This document shows, piece by piece, positions 48,479 to 57,266 of a DNA stretch of 60,710 nucleotides. This stretch comes from Spirochaetota bacterium (GTDB lineage: Bacteria; Spirochaetota; Spirochaetia; Treponematales; Rectinemataceae): NCBI GenBank assembly GCA_022711355.1, contig JAKLFE010000026.1, positions 1 to 60,710 of the forward strand. The letters are read 5' to 3'. Every line of letters begins with the position of its first letter. The first letter of the stretch is position 1. Both the position numbers and the translations under genes were made by a program. The notes beneath the pieces are model-generated. The model searched no databases. It saw nothing but the letters and a program-made list of their open reading frames with translations, and had not been told where the DNA came from.

Positions 48479-49498
48479 ATGCGCTCCCAAGACGACATCA
48501 TCATCGAGACCTCCTCGCTCGGGCGGACCTACCGGACGCGCGCCAAGGCCGAGGGCCTCGGGGCTTCCCTGAAGGGTCTCCTGCGGCCGAGCTTCCGCGA
48601 GACCCAGGCCCTCGACGACCTCGACCTGGTCCTGCGGCGAGGCGAGTTCCTCGGCCTCGTCGGCCCGAACGGGGCCGGCAAGACCACCCTCGTCAAGCTG
48701 CTGACGGGCCTCATATCGCCAACCGCGGGCAGCGCGCGGGTCCTCGGCCACGAGCCTGCCCGGCGCCGGGAGGCCTTCCTCTCGCGCATCGCCTTGGTCA
48801 TGGGGCAGAAGAGCCAGCTCTGGTGGGACCTCCCCGCCGTCGACTCCTTCGCCCTGGCCAAGGCGATCTACGGCATCCCCGAAGGCCGCTACCGCTCCGA
48901 GCTCTCGAGGCTCTCCGGGGCCCTCGACGCGAAGGAGCTCCTCGAGCGCCCGGTGCGCTCCCTCTCGCTCGGCGAGCGCATGAGGGTCGAGCTCATCGCC
49001 GCCCTCCTCCACGGGCCGGAGCTCCTCTTCCTCGACGAGCCGACCATCGGCCTCGACGCGCCGACGCAGAAGGCCCTGCGCGACTTCCTCAGGCGGGAGA
49101 ACGAGGAACGGGGCATCTCCCTCGTCCTCACGAGCCACTACATGGAGGACATCACCTCCCTCTGCCCGCGCTGCGTCCTCGTCGTGGAGGGCCGCAAGCG
49201 CTACGACGGGGGCACCGAGGAGATGCTCGCGGGAGCCCGAGCGCGGAAGAAGCTGCGCGTCGCGCTGGAGCCCGGCGGCCCGGGGACGGGCGATCCGGGC
49301 GAGCTCGCCGCCCTTCCCGGCGAGCTGGCCGAGCGCGGGCCCTGGGGCTTCGCCTTGAGCCTCCGGCCGGAGGAGGTCGGCGAGGCCATCGCCGCGGTCG
49401 GACGCGGCTTCCGCGTGCTCGACCTGGCGATCGAGGAGGAGGAGATGGGCGACACCGTCTCGCGGCTCTACGCCGGGGAGGCAGCCGATGCGCGGTAA
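48479..49498 (+). CDS. ABC-2 exporter ATP-binding protein
   Basis: A 339-residue ATPase: Walker A GPNGAGKTT (about residues 62-70), Q-loop GQKSQLWWDLP, signature LSLGERMRVEL (about 161), Walker B LLFLDEPTIGLD and H-loop TSHYMED. The QLWWDLP and LSLGERMR forms are characteristic of the exporters that have two DUF990-type (ABC-2 like) permeases. The last about 90 residues are an accessory domain. It overlaps the first permease gene by 11 bases. A leader with two hairpins precedes it. The likely role is export of a lipid or peptide-like compound; the substrate is unknown. Confidence 0.92.
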   Translation: MRSQDDIIIETSSLGRTYRTRAKAEGLGASLKGLLRPSFRETQALDDLDLVLRRGEFLGLVGPNGAGKTTLVKLLTGLISPTAGSARVLGHEPARRREAFLSRIALVMGQKSQLWWDLPAVDSFALAKAIYGIPEGRYRSELSRLSGALDAKELLERPVRSLSLGERMRVELIAALLHGPELLFLDEPTIGLDAPTQKALRDFLRRENEERGISLVLTSHYMEDITSLCPRCVLVVEGRKRYDGGTEEMLAGARARKKLRVALEPGGPGTGDPGELAALPGELAERGPWGFALSLRPEEVGEAIAAVGRGFRVLDLAIEEEEMGDTVSRLYAGEAADAR

Positions 49499-50282
49499 GT
49501 ACCTCGCTATGTCGCGCATCGCGTTCCTGGAGCGGCTCGCCTACCCGGGCGAGGCGGTCCTGATCCTGGCCTCGGCGGGCATCCGGACCTTCGTCGCCTG
49601 GCTCCTGTGGAGCGCCATACTGTCGGGAAGCCGCCGCGAGGCGGGGGGCATGGACCTGGCCGCCCTGGTCGCCTACTACCTCGTGGCCTCGATCCTGCGG
49701 ACCTTGGACCGCTCCGAGGGCTACGCCTGGGAGTTCGCCGCGGAGATCCGTTCGGGGTCATTCTCGAAGTACCTGGCCCGCCCCGTCGACCCGGCGCGCT
49801 GCTTCCTGGCGGTTTCCGCGGGGCGCGGCGCCTGGCAGGCCTGCCTGATCCTGGTCCTGGGGGCCTTGGCCGCCCTCGTGCTCGGGCCGGGCGCCCTGCC
49901 CGACCCGGCCGGCCTGGCCTGGGCCCTGCCGATCCTGGCCTTGGGCCTGACGGCCCTGGCCCTCCTCAACTTCATGACCTCCCTCCTGGCCTTCGCCTTC
50001 CAGGACATAACGCCCTTCCATATGATGAAGAACGAGCTCGTGAATTTCCTCTCCGGTACCGTCGTGCCCCTCGCGATGATGCCGCCTTGGGCGCGCGCGG
50101 CCCTGGCCTTTACCCCCTTCCCCCCCCTGGCCTCGCTCCCCGCGCGGCTCTGGGCGGGCGAGGGCCTCGCCGAGGCCCCCGCGGCCCTGGCGACCCTGGC
50201 CGCCTGGGTCCTCGCCCTCGCCCTCGCGTCGCGCCTCGCCCTGGGCGCCCTCTCGGCCCGCTACGAGGAGGCCGGATCGTGA
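49488..50282 (+). CDS. ABC-2 like exporter permease, first of pair
   Basis: A 264-residue permease with six predicted helices. The segment RSEGYAWEFAAEIRSGSFSK (about residues 75-94) and ARPVDPARCF are the conserved features of the DUF990/ABC-2-like family, in which two different permeases are encoded in tandem. ATG 49488 overlaps the ATPase gene, and its stop overlaps the next start (GTGA), so all three proteins are made in fixed ratio. The second permease has the matching layout. The compound exported is not known. Confidence 0.9.
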   Translation: MRGKYLAMSRIAFLERLAYPGEAVLILASAGIRTFVAWLLWSAILSGSRREAGGMDLAALVAYYLVASILRTLDRSEGYAWEFAAEIRSGSFSKYLARPVDPARCFLAVSAGRGAWQACLILVLGALAALVLGPGALPDPAGLAWALPILALGLTALALLNFMTSLLAFAFQDITPFHMMKNELVNFLSGTVVPLAMMPPWARAALAFTPFPPLASLPARLWAGEGLAEAPAALATLAAWVLALALASRLALGALSARYEEAGS

Positions 50283-51070
50283 GGCGGAACCTGCGCGTCA
50301 TCGCGACCATGCTCAAACTGCGCCTGACGCGGTATACGGCCGACCCGGCCTCCTTCTGGTCGGGCTTCCTCGTCGACAGCGCGGTCTTCGGCCTCCAAGC
50401 CGCGATCTTCCTGGTCATCTACCGCGAGGCGGACAGCATCAACGGCTGGGACCGCTGGCGAACCCTCTTCTTCGTCGGGACCTTCATGCTCCTCGACGGG
50501 ATTTGGATGAGCCTGTTCTTCTTCGGCGTCATCGGCATCCCCGACGCCATCCGGACCGGCCGGCTCGAGCTCTACCTGGCCAAGCCCGCCGATCCCCTGG
50601 CCTGCCTGAGCTTCGAGAAGGCCGACCCGGGCTCGGCCCTCGTCGTCCTGCCCGCCTTGGCCCTCCTCGCGGCCTCGGCGCGGGCCGCGGGCCTGCGCGC
50701 GGGCCCGGCCGAGATCGGCGCCTACCTCCTGGCCCTCGGCCTGATGCTCGTCCTCATGTACGACCTCATGGTCCTGGCCAGGACGCTCGCTTTCTGGCTG
50801 GGCAGGACCGGCGGGCTGCAGGAGGCGGAAGGCGCCTTGGTCGAATTCGGCTTCCGCCTGCCCGGCAAGGCCCTCCGCGGGCCCTGGAAGATCCTGTTCA
50901 GGGCGATCCTTCCCTACGGGCTCATAGCGAGCTTCCCCGCGGAGGCCTGCTTCGGGGAGGCGGGCCCCCTGACCTGGCTCGCCGCGATCGGCACGGCGGC
51001 GGCCTTCACCCTCCTGACCCGGCTCGCCTGGAAGGCCGGCCTGCGCCGCTACGCGGGCTCCGGCAGCTGA
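50279..51070 (+). CDS. ABC-2 like exporter permease, second of pair
   Basis: A 263-residue permease starting at GTG 50279 inside the previous stop codon. It has six predicted helices and the family segment IRTGRLELYLAKPADPLACL (about residues 87-106), matching EIRSGSFSKYLARPVDPARC in the first permease. With the ATPase it forms one exporter. It is followed by a GNAT gene after a 51-base gap with no clear terminator, so co-transcription of the GNAT gene is possible. I see nothing truncated or broken. Confidence 0.9.
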   Translation: MRRNLRVIATMLKLRLTRYTADPASFWSGFLVDSAVFGLQAAIFLVIYREADSINGWDRWRTLFFVGTFMLLDGIWMSLFFFGVIGIPDAIRTGRLELYLAKPADPLACLSFEKADPGSALVVLPALALLAASARAAGLRAGPAEIGAYLLALGLMLVLMYDLMVLARTLAFWLGRTGGLQEAEGALVEFGFRLPGKALRGPWKILFRAILPYGLIASFPAEACFGEAGPLTWLAAIGTAAAFTLLTRLAWKAGLRRYAGSGS

Positions 51071-51121
51071 GGGCCACGAACGCATGCGATGCCCCTGGCA
51101 TGGGGCGAAAGGAAAACGATC

Positions 51122-51760
51122 ATGGAACTGGAACTGAGGACCGAGCGCCCCGACGATCACCGCGAGGTGGAGAACCTGACCCGCGAGGCCTTCTGGGACG
51201 TCCATGTCCCCGGCTGCGTCGAGCACTACCTCGCGCACGTCATGCGCTCGCATGCCGACTTCCTCCCCGAGCTGGACTACGTCGCGCTCGACGGGGACCG
51301 GATCGTCGGCAGCATCATGTACGCCAAGGCCTGGCTCGATTCCGAGGGCGGAGAGTCCCTGCCCATCCTGAGCTTCGGGCCTTTGAGCGTCCTGCCGGCG
51401 TACCAGCGGCGCGGCGTCGGCAGCCGCCTGGTCGAGTCGACGGTCCGGATCGCGCGCGAGGCCGGCTGGCCCGCCATCGTGATCCTGGGGAATCCGGGCA
51501 ACTACGTGAAGCATGGTTTCAAGAACTGCAAGAAATACTGGATCGCGATGGCGCCGGGCAGGTACCCGACCTGCCTGCTCGCCCTGGAGCTCCGGCCGGG
51601 CGCCCTCGGCGCGAAGGACTACCTGTATCGCGGCAGCCCGGTCTACGAGGTCGGCGAGGCGGAGGCCCGCGCCTTCGACGCGGGCTTTCCGCCCAAGCAA
51701 AGGGGCTTCCGCCCCTCGCAGGAGGAGTTCGACATGTTCTGCCGCTCGTTCGTCGAGTGA
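51122..51760 (+). CDS. GNAT-family N-acetyltransferase
   Basis: A 212-residue acetyltransferase: an acyl-CoA binding core (LSFGPLSVLPAYQRRGVGSR, about residues 80-99, with the RRGVGSRLV P-loop-like stretch) and the conserved end ILGNPGNYVKHGFK (about residues 120-133). The N-terminal part and C-terminal 60 residues follow the YhbS-like layout. ATG 51122 is taken as the start because the domain begins right after it. It acetylates a small molecule or a protein in the cytoplasm; the substrate is unknown. A hairpin at 51768-51799 probably ends its transcript and that of the convergent MFS gene. Confidence 0.9.
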   Translation: MELELRTERPDDHREVENLTREAFWDVHVPGCVEHYLAHVMRSHADFLPELDYVALDGDRIVGSIMYAKAWLDSEGGESLPILSFGPLSVLPAYQRRGVGSRLVESTVRIAREAGWPAIVILGNPGNYVKHGFKNCKKYWIAMAPGRYPTCLLALELRPGALGAKDYLYRGSPVYEVGEAEARAFDAGFPPKQRGFRPSQEEFDMFCRSFVE

Positions 51761-51767
51761 GAGAGGC

Positions 51768-51799
51768 CTTGTCCAAGATGCGACGGCGTCTTGGACAAG
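51768..51799. terminator. Probable bidirectional terminator hairpin
   Basis: A perfect 11-bp stem (cttgtccaaga at 51768-51778, tcttggacaag at 51789-51799) with a 10-base loop lies between the convergent GNAT and MFS genes, only 8 bases from each stop. There is no T-run, so termination strength is uncertain. Confidence 0.6.
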
Positions 51800-51806
51800 C
51801 CTCCGG

Positions 51807-53060
51807 TCACGAGGAGCGGCCTCGCGCGAAGGGCCGCCGCGGGAGGAAGAGCGCGGCGGCCATCGTGAGGAGGGCGAAGAGGGCGAAGGCCGCGCCGAGG
51901 CCGCCCTTGTCGGCCGCTAGGCCGAAAAGGGGCGAGAGGCAGGTCGCGAGGAGGGTTACAAGGAGGCTCGAAAACGAGAGGAGGGTCGCCCTCCCCTCGT
52001 CGGGGGCCACCGCCTGGAGCCTCCCCTCGAAGAGCAGCGAGAGGGCGGACATCGCGAGGTAGTAGAGGAGGTAGGGCGCTGCGCCCCAGAGCCCGGGCAG
52101 GAGGGCCGCCGCGAGGAAGGAGAGTCCGGCGAGGGCGAGCGCGAGTCCCAGACGTCGCATCCCCCGGCCGCCGAGGGCCTTCGCGAGCCTGCCGGCGGCG
52201 GCTTTCCCGAGCCCCCCGGCCCCGAAGGGCAGGAGGGCCCAGAGCCCGACCGCGGCGAGGGGAACCCCGTAGCGCTCCATCGCCCACATCCCGTCGAACT
52301 CATCCGCGGTGCCGAAGACCGCGCCGGCCAGGACCGACGCGGCGAGGATCCCGAAGAGGCCGCCGTCCCTGATGGCGTCGCGCAACGCGTAGAGCTGGCC
52401 GCGCAGGCCGGGGTGAGGCGCTTCGTCGAGGAGCGCGGCGCCGGCCCCGCTCGCGGCGCGGCCCTCGGCGGAGGCGCTGCCGGGCCGCGGCCGGGACCTG
52501 CCGAGGCCCAGGGCGCAGAGGGCCGCGGCCGCCGCGATCGCGGCCGAGAGAGCGAGGGCCAGATCAGGGTCGCAGGCGTAGAAGAAGCCGCCGGCGGCCT
52601 CCGAAACCAGGAGTGCCGCCGTCCCGACGGCGCCGGCGGCGCCGGCGGCCGCCTCGTACTCGCCCTCCCGGCCATGGGAGCGCAGGGTCTCGTAAAGCAG
52701 GGCCTGCCTCGAGCCCGAGCAGAGCGCCGATTCGCAGCCCCACAGCACGAAGCCGAGGCAGGCCCCCCCGAATCCGGGTACCATGATCCAGGCGAGGAAG
52801 GCGAGGGCCTTGAGGGCCATGCCGATGGCGAGGACCCCGCGCTTGCTCCAGCGATCTGCCAGGACTCCGCTCGGGAGCTCGAGGAGGATGACGGGGATAT
52901 TCCAGACGGCCAAGAGGATGGATAGCTGTTCGTAATCCAGGCCACGCGCGGAGAACATGACCAGGTACATGGGATAGATGGGCGCGAGGTCGGAGAGGGC
53001 AGAGAAGAGGTAAAACGGGAGGGCTATCTTCAATAGTCTCTTTTCGTCGTTTCCAGGCAT
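51807..53060 (-). CDS. Major facilitator superfamily transporter
   Basis: A 417-residue membrane protein with about twelve predicted helices in two halves, including the MFS loop motif LPSGVLADRWSKRGVL (about residues 62-77) after helix 2. It resembles drug- or metabolite-exporting MFS proteins with a central cytoplasmic loop (about residues 190-225). It starts at ATG 53060; the upstream 178 bases up to the next gene hold no recognisable gene. The substrate cannot be inferred. It converges with the GNAT gene and shares a terminator hairpin with it. Confidence 0.88.
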   Translation of the reverse strand: MPGNDEKRLLKIALPFYLFSALSDLAPIYPMYLVMFSARGLDYEQLSILLAVWNIPVILLELPSGVLADRWSKRGVLAIGMALKALAFLAWIMVPGFGGACLGFVLWGCESALCSGSRQALLYETLRSHGREGEYEAAAGAAGAVGTAALLVSEAAGGFFYACDPDLALALSAAIAAAAALCALGLGRSRPRPGSASAEGRAASGAGAALLDEAPHPGLRGQLYALRDAIRDGGLFGILAASVLAGAVFGTADEFDGMWAMERYGVPLAAVGLWALLPFGAGGLGKAAAGRLAKALGGRGMRRLGLALALAGLSFLAAALLPGLWGAAPYLLYYLAMSALSLLFEGRLQAVAPDEGRATLLSFSSLLVTLLATCLSPLFGLAADKGGLGAAFALFALLTMAAALFLPRRPFARGRSS

Positions 53061-53238
53061 CGCATTCTCCTGAATCGTTGTCTCGACGTGGCGGCAGCCA
53101 ACGCACCTTCCAGCTGCGGGATTGGCAGGTCGGAGGAAAATTCAGGAGGAGGACAGAGGACGGAGAGGCGACGTCAATCGCCGGAATACATGATCTCGCG
53201 ATACATGCGTATAAGCTACTCGGACGAGAAACCGGTCG

Positions 53239-54033
53239 TCAACTCCGGCGCTCGGCCGCGCGGACCCTCGTGCCGAGGATCTTGCGCAACTTGTCGTACG
53301 AAGGCGGCGGGCCGGTGCCGATCAATTTGTCATCTATGAAGATCGCGTCGCAGATACCCCATTCGTCTCGGTTCGCCCCATCCTCGGTGTCGACCTCGAC
53401 GTACTCGACTTTCTCGCCGAACTCGGCCGCCGCCCGCTTCATCCGCTCGCAGGCGAGGTTCTGGCCCGGGCACCAGCCGTTCCTGAAGCAGGTCACCTTC
53501 GTCCGTCCCTCGCCGGGAGAGGGCTTCTTCGCCATCTTCCGAAGGCGGGGCGCCTTCGCCGAAGGATTGAAGGGCTTCCACACGAGCTCGATCATGCCGT
53601 CGCGGTCGACGCTCTCGTAGCCCTGCTTCTTGAACCAGCGCGAGCGCATGAAGAAGGGCAGGGTGATCCCCCAGGCCGCAAGCCCATCGGCGCCGAGGGA
53701 CTTGGCGTCCTCCTCCGCCGCCGCGAGCAGGGCTTTCCCGATCCCCTTCTTTCGATTGTCGCCCACGCCCCGCTTGTAGCCGTGGACCCAGACGCAGTAG
53801 ACGTAGTAGAGCTTCTCGCCGATCGCCGGGGAGACCTCTACCGGCGCGTAGTGGATCATGCCGACGATCTCGCCCTTCTCGTTGCGCGCGAGCTTAACCC
53901 GCAGGCCCTGAGCGCGCTTCCGCCCGTACCACTCCCGCTTGAGAGTGCCTGCCTCCGCCATCTCCCCGGACCAGTCCTCGAGGCACTTGCAGTAGGTATC
54001 GAGGTATTCCTCGGAGATATCCACGATCTCCAT
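53239..54033 (-). CDS. GNAT acetyltransferase fused to a thioredoxin-like domain
   Basis: A 264-residue two-domain protein. Residues about 1-165 form a GNAT acetyltransferase (VGMIHYAPVEV, DNRKKGIGKALLAAAEEDAK with the acetyl-CoA binding GIGKAL segment). Residues about 178-264 look like a thioredoxin-like fold (VTCFRNGWCPGQNLACERMK, VEYVEVDTED, DAIFIDDKLIGTGPP), with Cys in NGWCPGQNLAC spaced by six residues rather than CxxC. The fusion could target acetylation or redox sensing. ATG 54033 follows ggagggcggc. A longer in-frame reading to 54324 would run over the neighbouring decayed gene. The substrate is unknown. Confidence 0.8.
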   Translation of the reverse strand: MEIVDISEEYLDTYCKCLEDWSGEMAEAGTLKREWYGRKRAQGLRVKLARNEKGEIVGMIHYAPVEVSPAIGEKLYYVYCVWVHGYKRGVGDNRKKGIGKALLAAAEEDAKSLGADGLAAWGITLPFFMRSRWFKKQGYESVDRDGMIELVWKPFNPSAKAPRLRKMAKKPSPGEGRTKVTCFRNGWCPGQNLACERMKRAAAEFGEKVEYVEVDTEDGANRDEWGICDAIFIDDKLIGTGPPPSYDKLRKILGTRVRAAERRS

Positions 54034-54169
54034 GCCGCCCTCCTCAGGTCGCGCGGGGGCCGCCGGCCAGCGCGCCGTCTCCGCATCACGTCGAGGATCG
54101 ATCCGCCGGCTCCGCTTGTCAAGGCTGGTAATAAGATCATGCTTCGACCCAGGAGGGATACACGAGGCG

Positions 54170-54643
54170 TTGCGCGACAGAGTCCTTCCTCTTCTTTCTC
54201 GTCCCACTCGCCCTCGCGGCGGCCCCGCCCAAGCCCTCCCGCGGCGCCCCGTCGCACCCCGGGAGGCCTCGGACGAGCGCGAGAAGATCGGCGACGCGAG
54301 CGCGTACTGGTACAAACGCGTCATCGAGGCAGACGGCTCGGCGGAGGGCTGGGTCTACGTAGCCTGCCTCAGATGCCGCCTCGCCACGGCGGAGCCGGCA
54401 CTCTACGGCCTCGCGATCCACGACGACGAGACGAAGGGCGCGGCGCCGGCCTTTTTTCACTGCTGCTTCGGGGTCCAGGGAGGCAGGACCCTCCATCTCG
54501 GCTGCTTCCTCGATTCCCCCGCCCTGCCCGCCAGCCTCTTCCGCTTCTCGGAGCGCGGCGGCTGGGAAGGTTCGACTATGTCGCTCTTCGCAGCCAAGGG
54601 CTAGGTCTTCGTCGACCTCGGCGAGTATGCCGAGGAGCCGTAG
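54170..54643 (+). pseudogene. Decayed gene for a secreted protein (frameshift and in-frame stop)
   Basis: Translation of 54302-54600 in one frame gives an intact-looking sequence (ASAYWYKRVIEADGSAEG, later GGRTLHLGCFLDS), but a stop TAG at 54602-54604 is followed in the same frame by VFVDLGEYAEEP and a second stop at 54641-54643. The expected N-terminal signal peptide, SFLFFLVPLALAAAPPKPS, lies in another frame (54183-54239), so at least one frameshift separates them in the C-rich stretch near 54240-54265. A good AGGAGG is present at 54151. The most economical reading is a recently broken secreted or lipoprotein gene; its family is not recognised. Confidence 0.6.
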
Positions 54644-54657
54644 CCGGGGCGGGCGGA

Positions 54658-55827
54658 CTAGAGCTCGTCCTTGACGAAGCGCCCCCCGACCATGGTGGCC
54701 AGGACGCGGAAGTCCTTGTCGAAGACGGCGAGGTCGGCCTCGTAGCCGGGGACGAGGAGGCCGCGCTTGCCCAGGCCGAGGATGCGCGAGGGGTTCGAGG
54801 CCGCCATCTCGATCGCGTTCTCGATGGGCACGCCGAAGGAGACGAGGTTCTGGAGCCCCTTGATCATGGTGAGGGCCGAGCCGGCGATGACGTCGTCGGC
54901 CTTGCGCAGGAAGATGCCGTCCGACTTGTAGACCTCCTCGCGGTTGGCGTACAGGGGGCATTTCTCCTGCTCGGTGGGCTTCAGGGAGTCGGTGACGAGG
55001 ACGACCTTGCTCGAGGGCTTGTCCCGCATGAGGAGCTTGATCAGGTCGGGGTGGACGTGCTTGCCGTCGGCGATGATCTCGCAGGAGAGCTCGGGGTGGA
55101 TCATGATGGCGCCCACCGCGCCGGGATCGCGGTGGTGGAGCCGCGACATGGCGTTGAAGAAGTGGGTGGAGTGGAGGATGCCCGCCTGCATGCCCTCGAC
55201 CATGTTCTCGTAGCTCGCGTCGGTATGGCCGGCCTGGAGCACGATGCCGCGCTTGATGCAGTAGAGGGCCAGCTCCCGCATGCCCTTGAGCTCGGGGGCC
55301 ACGGTCATGTTCGTGATGTGGCCCTGGCCGGCCTCGTAGAGCCGCTCCATGAGCTCGAGGTCGACGGGGCGGACGAACTCGGGCCTCTGGACGCCGAGCC
55401 GGGCCGGGGAGATGAAGGGCCCCTCGAGGTGGACGCCCATGACGCGGGCCCCGGACTCCTTGCCCATGGCCCCGACGGAGGCGCGGATGGCGGCGAGCAT
55501 GTCCTCTTCCGCCATGGGATAGATCGTGGGGCAGAAGGCCGTGACCCCGTAGGAGCCCAGGCGCTCGGACATGGCGAGGATGGCCTCGGTCGAGAGGTCC
55601 TCGGTGCCGAATCCGGCGAAGCCGTGGATGTGGCTGTCGATGAGGCCCGGCGCGACGTAGGCCCCCTGGGCGTCCAGGACGGGGACGCCGGGGCCGAAGC
55701 GCTTCTGCTCGAAGCGCCGCTCCGAGAAGACGTCGCCGATGCGGCCCTCCTCGACGAGGAGGGCGCAGCTCTCCATGCGGGCGTAGCCGGCGAGGAGGGT
55801 GGCGTTATGGATGACGACCTGGGACAA
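54658..55827 (-). CDS. nagA: N-acetylglucosamine-6-phosphate deacetylase NagA
   Basis: NagA removes the acetyl group of GlcNAc-6-phosphate, giving glucosamine-6-phosphate for NagB. The 389-residue sequence has all metal and catalytic elements: DSHIHGFAGFGTED (about residues 64-77), HLEGPFISPARLG (metal Glu), LQAGHTDASYE, HFFNAMSRLHHRDPG and VTDSLKPT (catalytic Asp in the VTD motif). The start is TTG 55827, preceded by aagggag. It is the last gene of the sigma-54-driven operon behind the racemase gene (91-base gap). Since its neighbours concern amino-acid or dipeptide chemistry, it may act on acetylated muropeptide breakdown products; this is inference. Confidence 0.93.
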   Translation of the reverse strand: MSQVVIHNATLLAGYARMESCALLVEEGRIGDVFSERRFEQKRFGPGVPVLDAQGAYVAPGLIDSHIHGFAGFGTEDLSTEAILAMSERLGSYGVTAFCPTIYPMAEEDMLAAIRASVGAMGKESGARVMGVHLEGPFISPARLGVQRPEFVRPVDLELMERLYEAGQGHITNMTVAPELKGMRELALYCIKRGIVLQAGHTDASYENMVEGMQAGILHSTHFFNAMSRLHHRDPGAVGAIMIHPELSCEIIADGKHVHPDLIKLLMRDKPSSKVVLVTDSLKPTEQEKCPLYANREEVYKSDGIFLRKADDVIAGSALTMIKGLQNLVSFGVPIENAIEMAASNPSRILGLGKRGLLVPGYEADLAVFDKDFRVLATMVGGRFVKDEL

Positions 55828-55918
55828 GCGGGGACTCCCTTCGGCGCGGGGCCGGATTCCTGCCCTAGAAGATCGGCAGAAAGGGCCGTGCGTGGCAAGC
55901 CCCCGCGGGAGCGGAAGC

Positions 55919-57067
55919 CTACTTGAGGCGCGCGCGCGCTATCGTGAGCCGGTCGAGCCGCTCGGGCAGGACCTCGACCCCGATGCCCGGCCCCCCGGGG
56001 ATCTCGATGAAGCCGCCCTCGGCCAGGGTCACGGGCGGGGACACGATATCCTCGGGGAAGTAGCGCTTGGTCTCGGCCGTGTCGCCGGGGAGGGAGAAGC
56101 CGGGCTCGGCCTGGAGGTGGATGTTCACCGCCCGGCCGATGCCCGTCTCGTCCATGCCCCCGGACCAGGCGGGGACGCCGCGCGCGGCGCAGTAGCGGGC
56201 GATCTTCACGGCCTCGACGAGGCCGCCCACCCGCCCCTGCTTGATGTTGATGACCCGCGCCGCGCCGAGCTCGACCGCGGCCGCCGCGTCGGCGAGGGAG
56301 AGGATCGACTCGTCGAGGCAGATCGGCGTGCGCAGCTTCCTCTGCAGCTTGGAATGCTGGTAGATGTCGCTGTAGGACAGCGGCTGCTCGATCATCATGA
56401 GCCCCAGCTCGTCCAGCTCGGCCAGGCGCTCCGCGTCGGTCAGGGAGTAGTCGCCGTTCGCGTCGACCATGAGCTTCAGGCTCGGGAAGCGCTCGCGGAC
56501 GGCCCGGGCGTACTCGAGGTCCTTGCCGCGCTTCACCTTCATCTTGATCCGGTGGTAGCCCGAGTCCACCGCCTCGGCGGCCGCGTCCACGAGGGCCTGG
56601 GGCGAGTCCTGGATGCCCAGGCTCACCCCCGACATGACGCGGCGCCGCGGGAGGCCGAGCTCCTCGTGGAGCGGCAGGCCCCGGCGCTTGGCGAAGAGGT
56701 CGAGGAGGGCGTTCTCGAGGGCCGCCTTGGCCATGCCGTGGCCCCGCACCAGGGCCCATCGCCCGAAGAGCTCGCCTAACGTCATCCCGGGCTCGACGCA
56801 GGGCCAGAGGAAGTCCCTGATGACGTGGGCGCAGGTCGAGGTCGTCTCGTAGGCGTAGTAGGGGTCGGGGTCGGCCACGCACTCGCCCCAGGCCACGATC
56901 CCCCCCTCCTCCAGCCTGACCAGGAGGGCCTCCTTGCAGGTCCAGGTGGCCTTGCTGATGGAGAAGGGATGGAGGAAGGGCAGCCGCACCGTCACGAAGT
57001 CGAGGTGCTCGATGTCGCCTATCTTCTCGCCCTCGCACTCCAGAGCCGCAACCTCATACTCCCCCAT
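55919..57067 (-). CDS. Enolase-superfamily racemase/synthase (N-acylamino acid racemase or o-succinylbenzoate synthase type)
   Basis: A 382-residue enolase-superfamily enzyme of the OSBS/NSAR branch. Visible catalytic elements: the KxK motif in HRIKMKVKRG (about residues 172-181), metal ligands in VDANGDY, EQPLSY and LDESI, and the second-half Lys in NIKQGRVGG, then WSGGMDETGIGRAVN. OSBS makes a menaquinone precursor, while NSAR racemises N-acyl amino acids; the two cannot be separated by sequence alone. The gene lies between a YfcC-type permease and nagA, not among men genes, which favours N-acylamino acid racemase. ATG 57067 is used. Confidence 0.88.
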   Translation of the reverse strand: MGEYEVAALECEGEKIGDIEHLDFVTVRLPFLHPFSISKATWTCKEALLVRLEEGGIVAWGECVADPDPYYAYETTSTCAHVIRDFLWPCVEPGMTLGELFGRWALVRGHGMAKAALENALLDLFAKRRGLPLHEELGLPRRRVMSGVSLGIQDSPQALVDAAAEAVDSGYHRIKMKVKRGKDLEYARAVRERFPSLKLMVDANGDYSLTDAERLAELDELGLMMIEQPLSYSDIYQHSKLQRKLRTPICLDESILSLADAAAAVELGAARVINIKQGRVGGLVEAVKIARYCAARGVPAWSGGMDETGIGRAVNIHLQAEPGFSLPGDTAETKRYFPEDIVSPPVTLAEGGFIEIPGGPGIGVEVLPERLDRLTIARARLK

Positions 57068-57096
57068 ACAGCCTCCGATTGATTGCTAGGGCTATG

Positions 57097-57248
57097 CCGC
57101 AGAGGCGCTGAGACGCAGAGGGAGAGAGTTGCGAGGAAACGGGCGCCCATTTCAACACCGCGATCAACTCCGTGCGGCCTCGCCGGCCACACTCTACTCT
57201 GCGCCTCTGCGGTTAATCCTTCTCTCTGTCTCTGCGCCTCAGCGCCTC
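57097..57248. repeat. Dispersed inverted repeat, copy C
   Basis: ccgcagaggcg (57097-57107) pairs exactly with cgcctctgcgg (57202-57212). A 19-base unit, gaggcgctgagacgcagag (57103-57121), pairs with 57230-57248 with one mismatch. It fills the spacer between the permease and racemase genes. The motif style matches copies A (17834-17961) and B (26247-26348). Confidence 0.8.
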
Positions 57249-57266
57249 AGCAGCTTGCCTCGATCC

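Noticed and set aside
53061..53238. Possible small gene between the MFS and GNAT-thioredoxin genes
   Set aside because: No reading has a good ribosome binding site or protein-like composition; I see only spacer sequence with a few AT-rich stretches.
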